Positions 1-13,669 of a DNA stretch of 64,000 bases are shown here, in pieces (position 1 is the stretch's first letter; every line of letters starts with the position of its first letter). The notes below the pieces were generated by a model. It was given only the letters and a program-made list of their open reading frames with translations, did no database searches and was not told the DNA's origin. Both the position numbers and the translations under genes were made by a program. Source of the DNA: Rotaria macrura (Eukaryota > Rotifera > Eurotatoria > Philodinida > Philodinidae); NCBI GenBank assembly GCA_900239685.1, contig OENT01000091.1:1-64000 (forward strand). The letters run 5' to 3'.

Positions 1-1836
1 GTAACTTATAAGCGATAAGACAGAATAGAAGACCCCGGGTCTTCTAATGTGTCGAGGGCTTTACTGGATAATTTTTCGTTCGGCTAATATTATTGTCATT
101 TCCAGAAGACATATCCAAATAATTAGATAGGGCAAGTAGCTGTCAATTCAGTGTGATAGATTGGTTTGAAAGTAGTAGTCTTATTTGAAAGAGTATATTA
201 GAAATAAAACGTGATCAAAATTACCGAATTGCACACAGAAAAACTTTAGAGAGTTTTGCTGAATGTTATTAGATAACCCAACCTTCTTTTAAGATTCTAG
301 ATAAGATTAAGAACCTGAAAAGAATATTACAAACAGCTGTAGAATCTTAACTAGATTCTGCTATCAGGCTTTGTTCTCCAAAAAAGTCTATTATCCTCAG
401 ATATTCGACTTATATAGTTCAGATGAAAGTCTACATTGAGAAAGATCTAAATTTAAAGTCTCAATTCGTTGCAACATTCTTGTAAAAAATGCCAGAATAT
501 GAACTTTTCTAAATCGTGTTGAACAATATTCAACATATATAATTTATTTTATGATTTTACAAGAGAATGTTCTTAGATGACAAATGGTTTTGAGTCAGAA
601 CAGCTATGTGCATCATAGTCCACGGTCAATAGTATGGTTGATACAAAGAATTTGTTATTACTGTTATCATTCTATAGAGAATTCAAATTTACTGAAATGT
701 AGCTCTAAAACATACTACACATGTAAGTCATGTAAGTACTAATATTTGCAATGTCTATATCTCTATAATGACTCATTCGGTTGGACTGAAATTTTTAACT
801 TCTTCACAACTGCACTATATCTACCCGTTGTAAGACTAGTATCTTAAATGACATTTGAAGTGCATACAATATAAATAACTGAAAATCATTGAGGAACAAA
901 TTCTAAATTGATTCACTGAACGCTAGAATTGCTTCCACACATTCCAACATCTTCTTAGGATCATAACCGCAGAGACAAATAATACTATAGAATTGTGTGG
1001 AAAAAAAATCAAATTATTCAATAGTGATTCCGTTACAGCTCTCTTAATCAGATCAAATGTATATAAAAAAAATTGTTAATCCATTGATTGGATAGAGCAC
1101 AAAAAAGAACTACATGTAGAACACTGTCCTTTAAAATAATAATGATTACACATGAATAAAAAGTATTTTTTTCGTGATCAAATCACTTTCAACATCGTAT
1201 TACCTTAACAAATGTAAATAGATATTTGAGGAAGTGACGAAACACTATCCTCTTGTTATGCTTGCATACAATATCAAAGAACGTAATCATAAAATTTGAA
1301 AGGTCTCGAAAAAAGTCATAGTTTTTTATACCGAAAAATGCGAAAGCAAGAATCTATAGTGAAAGTTGGCTTTTATACCTTATGAGACGCTTCTCGTCTG
1401 TAATATTTATTTTTTGATGGAAAACTAAAACTTTGTAAATAAAAAAGCATTTCTTTATTTTATCGACATCGATTCTAAACAATGATTGTATTAGCATGGA
1501 ATAATTGTGTAGGTCAAATTCATCTAATGTGCTGTACCTTCATGGGGACACATCGAAAGTAGATCTTGGAGCTTCACATGACTTTTCTATACGTTTCAAT
1601 ATCTTAATACTCACTCATAAGTAATTCACGTCATCTTCTTTAACATTGAGTAGAATGAATGTGTCGTGTGAATTGATGACAACGTATTTTCCAATCAATA
1701 GAATAGATTTGAACCTGTATATAGAATGAAGATTCAACAGATACATTTCACATCATGAAATTTCGTTTAGATTTCAATAGCAGAATTTTAATTCGTTGAA
1801 ATTGGCTAGATGTTATTCTTTTTTTTGTTTTTGTAG
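1..1836. other. AT-rich stretch without recognised exons, upstream of the first visible GANAB exon
   Basis: No reading frame here resembles the roughly 215-230 N-terminal residues expected for glucosidase II alpha. The stretch ends in a pyrimidine tract and an AG acceptor at 1835-1836. It is probably an intron or intergenic DNA, and the N-terminal exons probably lie to the left of the window. A small divergent exon could be missed. Confidence 0.5.
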
Positions 1837-4800
1837 CATGAAGAAGGAATGTGGGAAGAAACATTTAAAACTCATCAGGATTCGAAACCATATGGTAAAA
1901 TTTACAATTGTTATATACTTGATTCATTCTAACGAATTTCTTTTCAAGGTCCATCATCGATCGGTGTCGATATTAATTTTATCAATTTTGAAAATGTCTA
2001 TGGTATTCCAGAGCATGCCGATTCATTTTCATTGAGATCTACACAGTAAAAAACGATCATTTATCTTGAAAACAAAAACTAAAACAAAGAAGCTTCGACT
2101 ACGTTATATTTAGTGATAGTGATCCATATCGTCTTTTTAATGTTGATATTTTCCAATATGATATTCAGAGTCCAATGGCTCTCTACGGATCTATTCCGTA
2201 TATGCTAGCTCATAAGTGAGACAATTACTAATTGCCATCATATTCTTGAATTATTTATTTGTCTAGTGAATATGCTACTGTTGGCTTTTTCTGGTTAAAT
2301 GCAGCCGAAGCGTGGATTGATGTTTTTCATAATAGACTGACTCCAACCGTAAGTATTGGTATTCTGATAAGTCTGATGAAATAAGATTACTACGTATTTC
2401 AACAGCTTATCAAATAATTAAGAGAAACTTGATGGAGATTTAAATATTTGTTGGGTTGTTAGATTGTGTAAAACTCGTTAAAATAATTCTTGACAATTCA
2501 CTGAACTATTATTTCAATGTGAATGTCTCACGAAAACACAAACAATCTTTGTCCAACTAGTTCATTACTGAAAGTCACTGTATCTCTGCGAAATGCAATG
2601 TTAAAATGAAATTTCTAATAGATAACAAAAAGTAATTGCACGTATCTCAAAATCAATGCTAAGTTTTGCAAAGATAATATTCTCTCAGTTAATGAACTCA
2701 AAAGAAATTTTCATCACGTATTCAGAGCGAACTTCATATTCAAATTACTCGGGTGAATACTTGTTATGACATTAGAAGAAACAACTAGGACAGGGAAAGA
2801 GATTGCATTGATCAACTGACATATATATATATATATATATATAGTTCAGAAATCTGTAAATCGAGACAACAGTAAGAATTTCGAACAAGTTGATATGATT
2901 CAACGCTACTGATTTCATTTCTGCTTTCCTAATGAAATTCAAATGATACAGTTTACCATGATGAAGTATTCTATTCGACTATGTATCATTTATTTTCTCT
3001 TAGAACTCCTTTTCAACAAAGCAAACTACTCAATCACAAACTAATACTCATCAAATATCGGAAGTGACAACTCATTGGATGTTTGAATCGGGAATTTTCG
3101 ATGGATTCTTTTTTATGGGTCCAAAACCAAGAGATATTTTTAAACAATATGCAGCTATTACGGGATCTGCTCCACTTCCACCAGTATGAGTTCTATCAAT
3201 TTTGAACAAGGTTAACATGCTTCTATTTAGTTATGGGCCATTGCGTATCACCAATGTCGTTGGAATTATATTGATGAAGATGATGTTCGAAAGTAGGTCT
3301 AGATAACTTATTTTCATGATAAAAAAATCAATAGTTTATTTCAGTGTTTTGAAAGGTTTTGAACAACATCGAATTCCACTCGATGTAATTTGGCTTGATA
3401 TTGAACATACGAATGGTAAACGATATTTTACATGGGATACCACAAAATTTCCCAATCCAGAAAAACTTCAAGCTGATATTGCTGTGTATCGTAGAAAATT
3501 GGTAACAATTTCGGATCCACATATAAAAAAAGACGATGGATATCAAATATATTCAGCAGCTAAAATACAAGGATATTTTGTTAAAACAAAAGATGGACAA
3601 GATTATGAAGGATCATGTTGGCCTGGTAATGACAAGAAACAAAAATTCATGATGAAAATTCAATTCACCTTTTGTTTTTATTTTTGAGGTTCTTCAATGT
3701 GGCTCGACTTCTTCAATCCAGATATATCCAAATGGTATGCTCAGCGATATTTACTTGAAAATTATAAAGGTTCAACAGAAAATCTTTTCATATGGAACGA
3801 TATGAATGAACCATCTGTATTCAATGGTCCAGAAATAACACTTCCAAAAGATGTCATGCATTACGGTGGATGGGAAGATCGAGACGTTCATAATCTATAT
3901 GGTATGCTTCAACATATGGCCACATTCGAAGGTCTTTTAAATCGTTCGAATGGGCATATACGCCCATTTGTTTTGACACGTTCATTCTTTGCTGGTTCAC
4001 AACGTACTGCAGCGGTGTGGACAGGTGACAATTCAGCGCAATGGAGTCATTTAAAAGCAACCATACCAATGTTATTAAGTCTAGCCGTCACTGGTGTTGG
4101 TTTTATTGGCGCTGATGTTGGAGGATTTTTTAATAATCCAGATGCGAAGTTACTCGTTCGATGGTATCAAGTATGTTGATAAGATGAACAAGAAAAACGA
4201 AGCACACATTATTTCTACTTTCATTTTCAGGCAGCTGCATATCAACCATTCTATCGTGAGCATGCACATATTGATACAGCTCGTCGTGAACCATGGCTGT
4301 TTGGTGATGATAATACTCGATTGATACGAGAAGCTATTGAACAACGTTATACTTATTTACCTTATTGGTATACTTTATTTTATAAGCAAGAACGACAAGG
4401 AATACCACCGATGTTACCGGTATGGGTAAATTTTCCAAAAGATAGAAAAACATTTAAAACTGAAGATTCATTTATGGTCGGTATGTACCACTCCAAAGAT
4501 ACTACGGTTCTTTAACATTCACTAAACTCTCATAAGAAAAGAGTCTGTTTGACTTTAAATTGAGACTTTTCCGTGTCTGACTTCCTTGGGTTTAAGCATA
4601 ACAGTAGCAGAAGGAGACAAGCAGAAAAATCGTCAAACACATTTTTCTAACTACGGAAATGGCAATTTAGCAATAGAAATTGTTAGCATAATCCATGTGG
4701 ACTTGAATCGCCATATCTTTACCTATACTTTTACTAGGGCTATAAAGAACTCGTTCATGGATTACATCGAAATTTAAGCATCGACAACATTTCCTTAAGT

Positions 4801-6629
4801 AACTCATGTCATAATCTATGTTAGTATGTGTATTGGAAGAAAAAGGCTATTGTTTACAAATCAGACTTATGTTGACTACAGGAGGATTAGAACAGATTGA
4901 GTATAGAAAAATATGAGATAATTAAAGTTCAATGTTAACTTTTGTTAAAATTTCGACAAGTGCTATGTTAAAAGTATGAATTTTATTGATTGCTGTACAA
5001 TAATGCATAGTACACGTAATGATTAAGAAAACAATGATTAGTATATAAGATACATCTGACTTCAGTGTGATCAAAAGAAGGATTATCGTTGTTCAGAGGT
5101 TGCATGCACTACCATTGATTGGTTAACTTGAAATAAGTCTAGAATGTTGTTGAAGTGACAATCTGGAAAAAATATATGTAAATAAGTCGAATTAATAGAA
5201 TAGAATAATCATTCTAAAATTAAACATCTTCGAATTGACGATACTTAAGCACACGTATGAATTCTATGAAATATTTCGAATTTTCATTTACTTATACTTT
5301 AGATACTTTCGTTTTTGAATTCTAAATTATTTTAATCTCTATAAAATATTCCATGCATAATGCAAATTTAGTAAATTAAACACTGATGAAGTCTTTTTCG
5401 TAGGTAATGGTCTTCTTGTTTATCCTGTCACTGATGCTGATATAAGTCAAATCCCCGTTTATTTTCCTGGTGAAAATACAGTAAGAAAAATCTGCAAGAA
5501 ACTATCTGTGACATGTTTTGTTTTAAAAGATTTGGTACGATCTACGAACGTATATTCAACATAGAGGTTTGGAAACAGTCCTGATTAATATTGATATGGG
5601 ATCGGTAAGAAAAAAGAGACAACGAACAACGAAAGATACATGGATATGTTCTTTTTAATTTATTTTCTAAGATTCCTGTTTATCAATTGGGTGGCGTTAT
5701 TATTCCACGAAGATTACGAAAACGACGTTCGTCAATGATTGCTTTACACGATCCAATCACTTTAATAGTGGCACTTGATCGAAATGTATGTTCTATGTTT
5801 AAAGATATAATTATTTCATAAGAAGCATTGATTGTCGAGACATTCTATGAAAGTCAACATGAATGTTGAAGAAAATAAATATGTACTCCTTCTACAACAT
5901 GAGTTCGTCATCAGTTGATTTCGAATAAAACTTTGAAATCCAGCTGTCAACTTCATTGTTCATTCGTGATGATTACTACGAATTTTATTCACGTACTCGA
6001 CATCGTGCTACGTTAAGAACTTCAGTCACTCTAGTATTCATCACAATTGATTTTCTCAAATAGTATTTTAGAAATAACGTATGAAAAACTGTTTGATATG
6101 AGTACTCTGATAGTTCAACGATTGTTTTCGTTCAAGTTTAATGATATACTTTCAATATTTGATCAGTTCATTTTATTATGTTTTTATGACACTCAATGAA
6201 TTGATCACTCGAATATAACTGAATTAAAGTTTGATTTTCTTTAGTACGAAGCTAAAGGTGAATTATATATGGATGACGGATTTACATATAATTACCGAGG
6301 AAAACGTCAATTACTTTATCGTCGTTTTACATTTAAAGATAATCAACTTCGTTCGAAGTATGATTAAAATGTATTTTTCTTTTTCATTTACATTGATTCT
6401 ATTACTTGTCTGTTTTAGATCTCTCGATACTACAGGCAAATTTCAAACAGATGCTTGGATTGAACGTATTATTATACTTGGCTATCCAAAAAATCCAACT
6501 ACTGTGATAATTCATTCTGGTGATCAACAAGCAGTACCACTTCATTCTTATCAAGAAAAATTGCAAACACTTATTATTCGACGACCTGGTCCATCGGTAA
6601 CACTCGACTGGACACTTTCAATAGCCTAA
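1837..6629 (+). CDS. GANAB: Glucosidase II alpha subunit (neutral alpha-glucosidase AB), 5'-partial
   Basis: Family GH31 enzyme of the endoplasmic reticulum. With its beta subunit it trims the two inner alpha-1,3-linked glucoses from N-glycans and so controls the calnexin/calreticulin cycle. Exons: 1837-1894, 1949-2045, 2114-2215, 2267-2348, 3004-3183, 3231-3292, 3345-3625, 3689-4170, 4231-4480, 5404-5480, 5530-5604, 5672-5785, 6245-6357, 6419-6629. All phases agree and give 727 residues plus a stop; human GANAB has about 944, so the N-terminus is missing. Seen directly: WEETFKTH near the start, DVIWLDIEH, the GH31 nucleophile motif [19 protein letters not shown] with the expected acid/base Asp, GADVGGFF, and a C-terminal beta domain ([16 protein letters not shown]). 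A linker of about 25 residues rich in Thr, Gln and Ser starts exon 3004-3183. Introns are 47-68 bp except 655, 923 and 459 bp. A possible AATAAA is at 6739-6744. It looks intact. Confidence 0.95.
2821..2843. repeat. (AT)n microsatellite
   Basis: Uninterrupted AT dinucleotides inside the 655-bp GANAB intron. Confidence 0.9.
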
Positions 6630-7328
6630 GACTCATGCAACTAAAGATAGTTGTGCTTTTTATATTTGTGAATCGCTTTTATGAATTATTTTAACAAATG
6701 AAAAACTGTCTAATTAATTTCTATTGTGATACTAACTGAATAAATGTGTTATTTTGTTTTGGTCGTTAATATGTTTTTCGTTATCAGTAATTTATTTTAT
6801 TTTTTATTCCTATTAAATTTTCCAAAAATTACTAATACTTAGGCAAGATTAAAATTCTATCAAAGAACTATAATGTATTCGTTATTTTTGCTTTTAATAT
6901 CCATGTGAAAATTTTCTAGTTATCAAACTATTGATAGACAACATAAATAAAACTTGAATTTGAAAAATTTATTGAATAATTATGAATTTTGTTTTTCTTT
7001 CGATCAGATTGAATATAGAACTTTTCGAGTCTATTAGGTTTTAATGTAGAGTGTCAGTACTTAGAAAGATATTGATACATTTTCATATTTTGTTTATGAA
7101 TATTGACTATTGTCGTTAAATGCATGTACACACCATCTGAAAACGTTCTTTTCAAGATAGAATGTATATTTAACTGACAGGTGGTATATGCATATGATAA
7201 ATATTGCGTCGTTCTCTTGATTTATTATTGTCATCAGTATTTTAGTTCTCAAAATTGAATAGTACTGTGAGAGTTCAACAATATTCTTTGAATTTATTAA
7301 CTAAAACACACTCCAACATATGGTACAT

Positions 7329-7510
7329 TAGGGGTGTCAGCGTTCCCGTTCCCAAGCGTTTCGTTGCCAAGGAACGGGAACGCATCTCAATTTTCGTTTT
7401 AAGCATTATTTCGATACAGCGATAATGGAATATATTTTTTCTGACAATTTTATGAATATGTGTCACACGTTCCCCGTTCTTGAGAACGGAACGCCAAAGT
7501 GACACCCCTT
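7329..7510. mobile_element. Short inverted-repeat element (hAT-like MITE candidate), 182 bp
   Basis: Both ends carry the inverted terminal repeat (T/A)AGGGGTGTC(A), and GTTCC/GGAAC-rich subterminal repeats lie inside. The flanking octamers TGGTACAT (7321-7328) and CTGTACAT (7511-7518) match at 6 of 8 positions, as a decayed 8-bp target duplication would. It is more GC-rich than its surroundings and has no coding capacity. Confidence 0.6.
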
Positions 7511-9378
7511 CTGTACATCGATAGTGCTACTCATATGCATGTTTTATTATATTTTACAATAGAATTTAGTTCTCTTATGATGATCATAACATAATCATCG
7601 TGATATTCATAACAAGATTCATTTAAAGAAAATAATACACTTGGATAACATCACTTTATGTTCTTAACGATAGAAATCAACTTTTCTAAAAGAAAATGAA
7701 CTTTATGACATATACGCTATCTTGAATTTCGCCATAAGATCAGAGACAATCGATGAATATTTTTTAAATTAATCGAATGATATATCATGTTGAAATTATA
7801 CTGTATTTGATAAGTTTCTTTTTGAGTTTTATTGAATAGAATAAAACCAATAGTAAAATTTTTCATGGGAATATTTGAAGTCATCAAATGATTTTTGGGG
7901 TTGAAACATTAAAGTGTTAATAGTAATTTGATCCATTAGTTTTAGCTTCGATGTATTGAAGACAAATGAGACTTCAACTTATTTTGATGCGAGTTACTCA
8001 TATATTGGAGGATGGTTGTTAATTTAGCATTGGCATCTGTACACATCCATCAACTAGAAGTTGGCGTATCACATGAGACTTTTTTTTAATAAGACAATAA
8101 TTTCTGAATTTCTTTTTTTATGCCCGATACGGTTCTTATTTGTTTTTTCTCTCATTATATTCTTTAAGCTTATACATTGCTTTACGTTAATTTCTTCGCC
8201 TTGTTGTTTTTTAATATTCAATAGAGAAGTATTATTGAGAAAACTATGCACGTATGAAAACGTTTTACTTCTGCTTGATACGCCTCATTGCAAGTCTATC
8301 GAACAATACTATAGGGAAAAAAAGAGCAAAAGGGAATAAAAGAAACAAAAATGCGTAACCTTCTCTCGTACAATCGAGTTATCTTATCCAAATAACAATT
8401 TAGATAATAGGAGTATGGCCACCATGCCAGTCAGTCATTCGGTCGCACACTCTCATTCGGTACGTATTCAAATACTAAAATAAAAAAACACCACAAAAAC
8501 AAACGATGTCCAACCAACTCGTACTAATACACAATGGTATCATCAACCAGGTTCATTTCTTCTTCTATTCACCTAAAATTGAACTGTTCTGACCTTGATC
8601 TTTTATATATTAGTTCGATCATCTGGCCTAGTAAAAATAAAATAAAAATAACTGATGATAGATATCCAATTTCATCCTATTTCAGTCCAGGCACATACAT
8701 TGATACATGTGTATGATATTCATGGGCGAAATACCTCGACAAGAAACAAAAAAAGCGATGAGCTATGATCAGACACAAAGACGATGTCAGTCGACTGTCT
8801 ACTATTATTATTATTGGTGAGTAATTCGTGTAATGGACCATTTCATTGTAGCCTTAGTTTTTTTGATTATAACATTTTTTTTTCGGATGTTTTGTTTATA
8901 CATTCTTTTCTATACATGAAAATCAATCGATCATCGTCGACAAATTTATAACAATGCTTTAGTCAGAAAGATTATTGATCGTTCATAAATAGTTAAGAGA
9001 GACGAAGAAGAAGAAGAATAAAAACGAATGAGAACCGGTGTGTTGCTTTGTGTATATGTTTAAGCTTGCCTTCGTTATCTCTCTTGCTTTATTTACTCTG
9101 CTCTTGACTGGTTGTGCTCTCTTTTCAATATTTGCTCTTCGCTGTGACTTCATAAAAAAAAGCAAGGCAAAGTATGCATCTAAATAGAGAAGAGCATGAG
9201 GGAAAGAGAAGAGGTATGTGTCGGTTCTATTTGCTCTTACTGATAACAGCAAAAAAACTTGTGTTAGCTTTCTTTTTTTTTTCTTCTCATTTTCTTTGAT
9301 GTAAAAAAATAATAATCATTGGCTGTTTGATAGTATTTATTCAAATGCAGCAAATAAGGTTTACGCGTAAATGTACAT

Positions 9379-9404
9379 TTCTTCTTCTTCTTCTTCTTCT
9401 TCTT
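9379..9404. repeat. (TTC)n microsatellite
   Basis: Tandem TTC triplets in the upstream region of the first GATA gene. Confidence 0.85.
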
Positions 9405-9893
9405 TTTTCTCAATATTTCAAATAATGGAGACAAACGAGGTCAGCAGAGATAACATATTGACCTAGCTGCTGTAGTTAGAAATAAGAAATTGGCCATAAA
9501 TTTCAACTTGAATTGATTTATAAATACAAGAGAGTAATTGAAAGACTAAGACGAACAATCAATATTTTAATATGTATGCTTTTTTTTCTTCGTTTTTTTA
9601 TTTCGGCAAGTGTATTGATTTTTTAAATCTGATCCTTCGCACCTCATCATCTCTCGTAAGAAGAGACAACACGAGCGAAAGGGAGAGCATGAGAGGTAGA
9701 AAAAAAAAGGCAATTTCCAATGTCATTAAACCATAAAATCATGATCATCCATCACGGATTTAGTTACATTCACACGCGTATGTAGACAAATGCACCTGTC
9801 GACCTGTTTTCGAGAGTCAACCTCCTTGAAAATCTAATTTTAACAAAGCAAAAAAGAAGAAGACTTTCATAGAGACGAAGAACGAAAGAGTAA

Positions 9894-9914
9894 GAGAGAG
9901 AGAGAGAGAGAGAG
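9894..9914. repeat. (GA)n microsatellite
   Basis: A run of GA dinucleotides upstream of the first GATA gene, within purine-rich DNA. Confidence 0.85.
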
Positions 9915-10936
9915 CTCGTGCACACATAGAACACGCCGTGCATGTGCGCATATTTCACTTCCAAACAATTATAAGTGGTGGCTATATGGGCGCTGACTTG
10001 TTTGAAAGAAGCGCTTGTGTTTGTGAGTAGTAGAGAGCGAAAAAAAAGAAAAGAAGAGCGATGACGGCAGTCAGCAGCAGTTGGAGAATACGAAGAAGAA
10101 GAAGAGAGAAGAAAGCGAGAGGGGACGGAGAGAAAAATCATACTTTGCCGCCCCACTCCGAGTTTTTATTTAACTTGAACGCACACAACACTACTACACA
10201 CATATAAGCACTTAAGAAAAATTTTTTTTTTCTATTTTGGCCAATACGCGTCGAGTAAACGAATATCATCATTTCTGAAAAAAAGGTAACATTCTATAAT
10301 AATGATAATGATTAGTGTCCGTAACAAATAAGCATAGCTGAGAGGACAAGTCGAAATCAAAAATATCTAAAGACTTAAATCTATTTGTTACGTGTTCTCA
10401 CCTCTATCATTATTGCCGTCGTACGTCTTGTCTGCTGCTGCTCTTTTTGAAAATGAATGTGAGTGAAATGCAGCTCTATCTTTTTTTCTCTCCCCTCGTT
10501 GTGATGAGTGTCGTTTTACAACCACAGGCAACGCGATAATTTTTATCAAAGTTTTGTAGCCCCCGCTTGGAATGGGAGCAGCAGACGCAGGAAGAGTGAA
10601 ATAAAGAAAAATCGTTGAAAGAACAAGAGAGAAACAAGGGTCTTATCAAAAGAGAGCTTATCATGCAACACAAGCACGACCATCATTACCATAAAAAGAA
10701 ACTGACAGTTTGTTAAATGTGTACACTATTTTGTACAATTAAGATTTCAGGAAAGACTATCGAAGATGTTTCTTTCATTTCTTTCGTCAAACGGTAAGCG
10801 TCTCTCTTTGGACCAATTGTAAAAAATATGTCACCACAGCCAATGACAATTTGAGAAGAAAAGAAAAAAAAACGAACACAACAAGTTCTTACGCTTCTTA
10901 TATTGTTATCTTTAGTGACATCGTCATTTTATCAAC

Positions 10937-13669
10937 ATGTCATCTGCTTGGACACCAATTGATGAAAAATCATTGTCGACAAGAATTATCAAAAATGAAA
11001 ATGCAGATGATGAAGAAAATAGTAGTCTTTCCAATGCAAGTGGTACAACATCATCATCGATACATAGTCGACCATCATTAAGAAATTCTTCACAACATAA
11101 AGAACAACAGCAACCACCACCACCATCACAACAACAGCAACAACAACAACAGCAACAACAGCAGCAACAGCAGCAAGTTAATATTTATTCTGAACAACCA
11201 GTATCAACGTCCGGATCAACAACAGTAACAAATATAAATACTGTTTCTTCAAATGATTTACAACAAGAACAGTATCCATCGACAAATGGTAAATCTAGAT
11301 AATAAACATAGAAAACAACATTTTTTTTCTCTTTCTTTTTCAAACATTTTATTTCAAAAAGAATCACCATCGTTTCCTGGTCAATTTCAACAACCAGGTC
11401 AACTAACCTACGCTGAAACAGTGGCATATTATGGTGATGATTTAGTCAATGGTGTTGATCATCTTCAACAACATCATCCTTCACAAAACTATTCTCATTT
11501 ACAACAACGTATGGACGCATGCATTCATTCTTTTATTGTTTTTTAAAAGCTATTTCTCTTTTTCGTTTCTTGATAGCTCTCTATTCTCCTCCAACACCAA
11601 ATAATCATCACCAGCAATCGATGTCTTCGCCTCGTTTTACTTTGCATCACACTTCGCAATCTGACTATCGTCATACACCATACGATGATGCAAATCGATA
11701 TGTTGCCGGTACAAGTGTACGTCGTACATCAACATCACCGAACAATAATGTCTACGAAAATGGTGTTAATACAGGATGGACATCGAATGACACTCAAACA
11801 TACTATGGCATACCGAATTCATACGTACCAGTATCAGCAACAAATTTAAATGATTTAACCTTCCTTCAACAGACACAATTAACGAATAATACTGATCAAA
11901 TACAATTTTGGAATGACAATACAACAGTCGGTCCATACATTCAATGTATAGGTGAGTTATTGTGAATATAATAATCGATTTCATCAATAGTCTTCAGATG
12001 GATACTATGATACAACGGATGGTCGAGAATGTGTTAATTGTGGAGCAATATCAACACCCTTGTGGCGTCGTGATGGTACAGGTCATTATTTGTGCAATGC
12101 TTGCGGTTTATTCCATAAAATCAATGGATCAAATCGACCATTACCACGATTACCACGACATCCCGTAAATCAATATTAGATTTTTTTAATTTAAAAAAAT
12201 ATCAACTATTTTCTTACATCTGTATAGGAAGACGATGATCGTCCACGTACGTCTGTTATGGAAACAGGTCTTCCAGTAGTTGATCCTGTTTGTTTACCAA
12301 ATGTAGCATCATTAACGAATGCTTATAATCATCATAATACAATTCATCAAAACCCAATGTATCATCAATCAACTCTAGTACAACCACCACGTCGCAATAA
12401 TGCATCAAAAGCATTATCATCACTCGCACTTGGAAATAGTCCTGACACACATTACACACCTTACACAACGATGAAAACAAATACAAATAATGGTAATGAT
12501 ACAACAAATTCACAATCTCAATTACCATCATTTCATCGAGCGCAACCAGTAAAAAGATTTCCTTTCGAACTTTATCTTACTCAATATCTTTTCATCTAGG
12601 ATGACATAGGATCTTCAGTTAATAACGCATCAGCTAATGCAGCTCATAAACAAGTAAAAATGAAACAACTATATATAAATTTATATATCTTAATCAATCA
12701 ATGTGTTATTCTGTACTTGTAGGCATTGCCAGGCACACGTCGTTCAGGTTTACAATGTGCGAATTGTCAAACACAAAATACAACATTATGGCGACGAAAT
12801 AGTGATGGTGAACCGGTTTGTAATGCATGTGGATTGTACTATAAACTTCATCAGGTACAGTTTTTCGATTTCTAGAAAATATTGTTCTTTTGTAAAATAA
12901 ATAAACAATTCATATTAGATTGCCCGTCCAATGAATATGGTTAAACCGGGTATTCAAACACGTCGTCGAAAACCAAAAAGTAACAGTGGAAATGGTTCCG
13001 GTGCTAATCAAAATTCGAAATCGAAACATAATAAACATGTTACGACAACGACATCAATTAAAGAACCTGCACCATGTGCATCTGAACCAACAATTGACTA
13101 TGGTTTGACAACAACACGTAAAATATTTCATTTATGAATATAGCGTAGGTTTCATTAAAGGGAGATCTCTCTCTTTTTATTTCTAACTCGTAGATATTGG
13201 AAGACAAGGAGCATATCATCATGAATATAATTCAGTACAAAATGAACTATTTTCCCAACATCATCATTCTCATCTAGGTCATCATCGACATCATCCGTAT
13301 GGAACAACACTTGAACAACATCATCGTTTTACATCTCAGCAGCCGACTGTTGTTCAATATCAACAGCAACAACAACAACAATCCGATATGACTTCTGTTA
13401 ATTTCGATGCTGAACTATATGCGAGAGAAATCGTATCCTCACCACTTTCGTCTACAGGCTCCTCAATAACACATAATGTCGTTAATGGTGACGAGCATCA
13501 TTCTACAGCATTACCAACAATATCAGCAACAGCTGTTAATAGTGACTCCCAAGTGCAAATATCACAACGTACTATTACCATAAATGAAAAAAAAATCAGG
13601 AAATCAGAACATCATGCTGACTGTAATGATCCTCGTTGTGAAGGCTGCAACCGTGATAAGATCAGATAG
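10937..13669 (+). CDS. GATA: GATA-type zinc-finger transcription factor A, with long inter-finger linker
   Basis: Nuclear two-finger transcription factor expected to bind WGATAR sites; animal GATA factors act in endoderm, mesoderm, blood and gut fates. Exons: 10937-11288, 11362-11508, 11577-11951, 11998-12164, 12228-12548, 12600-12653, 12723-12854, 12919-13117, 13194-13669; phases agree, 740 residues. The N-finger (Cys303-Cys327, C-X2-C-X17-C-X2-C) is canonical, with [19 protein letters not shown]. The C-finger (Cys484-Cys508) has TTLWRRN and [14 protein letters not shown], followed by the basic tail [10 protein letters not shown]. The N-terminal region has a poly-Gln tract; the C-terminal region has His- and Gln-rich tracts and ends in a small Cys-rich motif (CNDPRCEGC). 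Oddity: 156 residues separate the fingers, against about 29 in vertebrate GATA4. The start is the first ATG after a probable 5' UTR acceptor. The N-finger resembles GATA4/5/6 and the YYKLH of the C-finger GATA1/2/3, so the subclass is unresolved. Confidence 0.95.

Larger units (their letters stand above)
6630..10936. other. Intergenic region between GANAB and the first GATA gene, with probable promoter and 5' UTR
   Basis: The left part is plain AT-rich DNA with one transposon remnant (7329-7510). From about 8.3 kb onward the composition changes to purine/pyrimidine-biased DNA with (TTC)n, (GA)n and many short CT runs, which is probably the upstream region of the GATA gene. ORFs here follow the low-complexity tracts and do not look like proteins. 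A likely 5' UTR intron runs from a GT at 10794 to an AG at 10914-10915, 21 bp before the start codon. Confidence 0.5.

Noticed and set aside
9770..10156. 128-codon minus-strand ORF upstream of GATA A
   Set aside because: Its composition (Ser/Leu/Phe runs) follows GA/CT simple repeats; no domain and no splice context.
12256..12531. 91-codon minus-strand ORF
   Set aside because: Antisense shadow of the GATA A linker exon.
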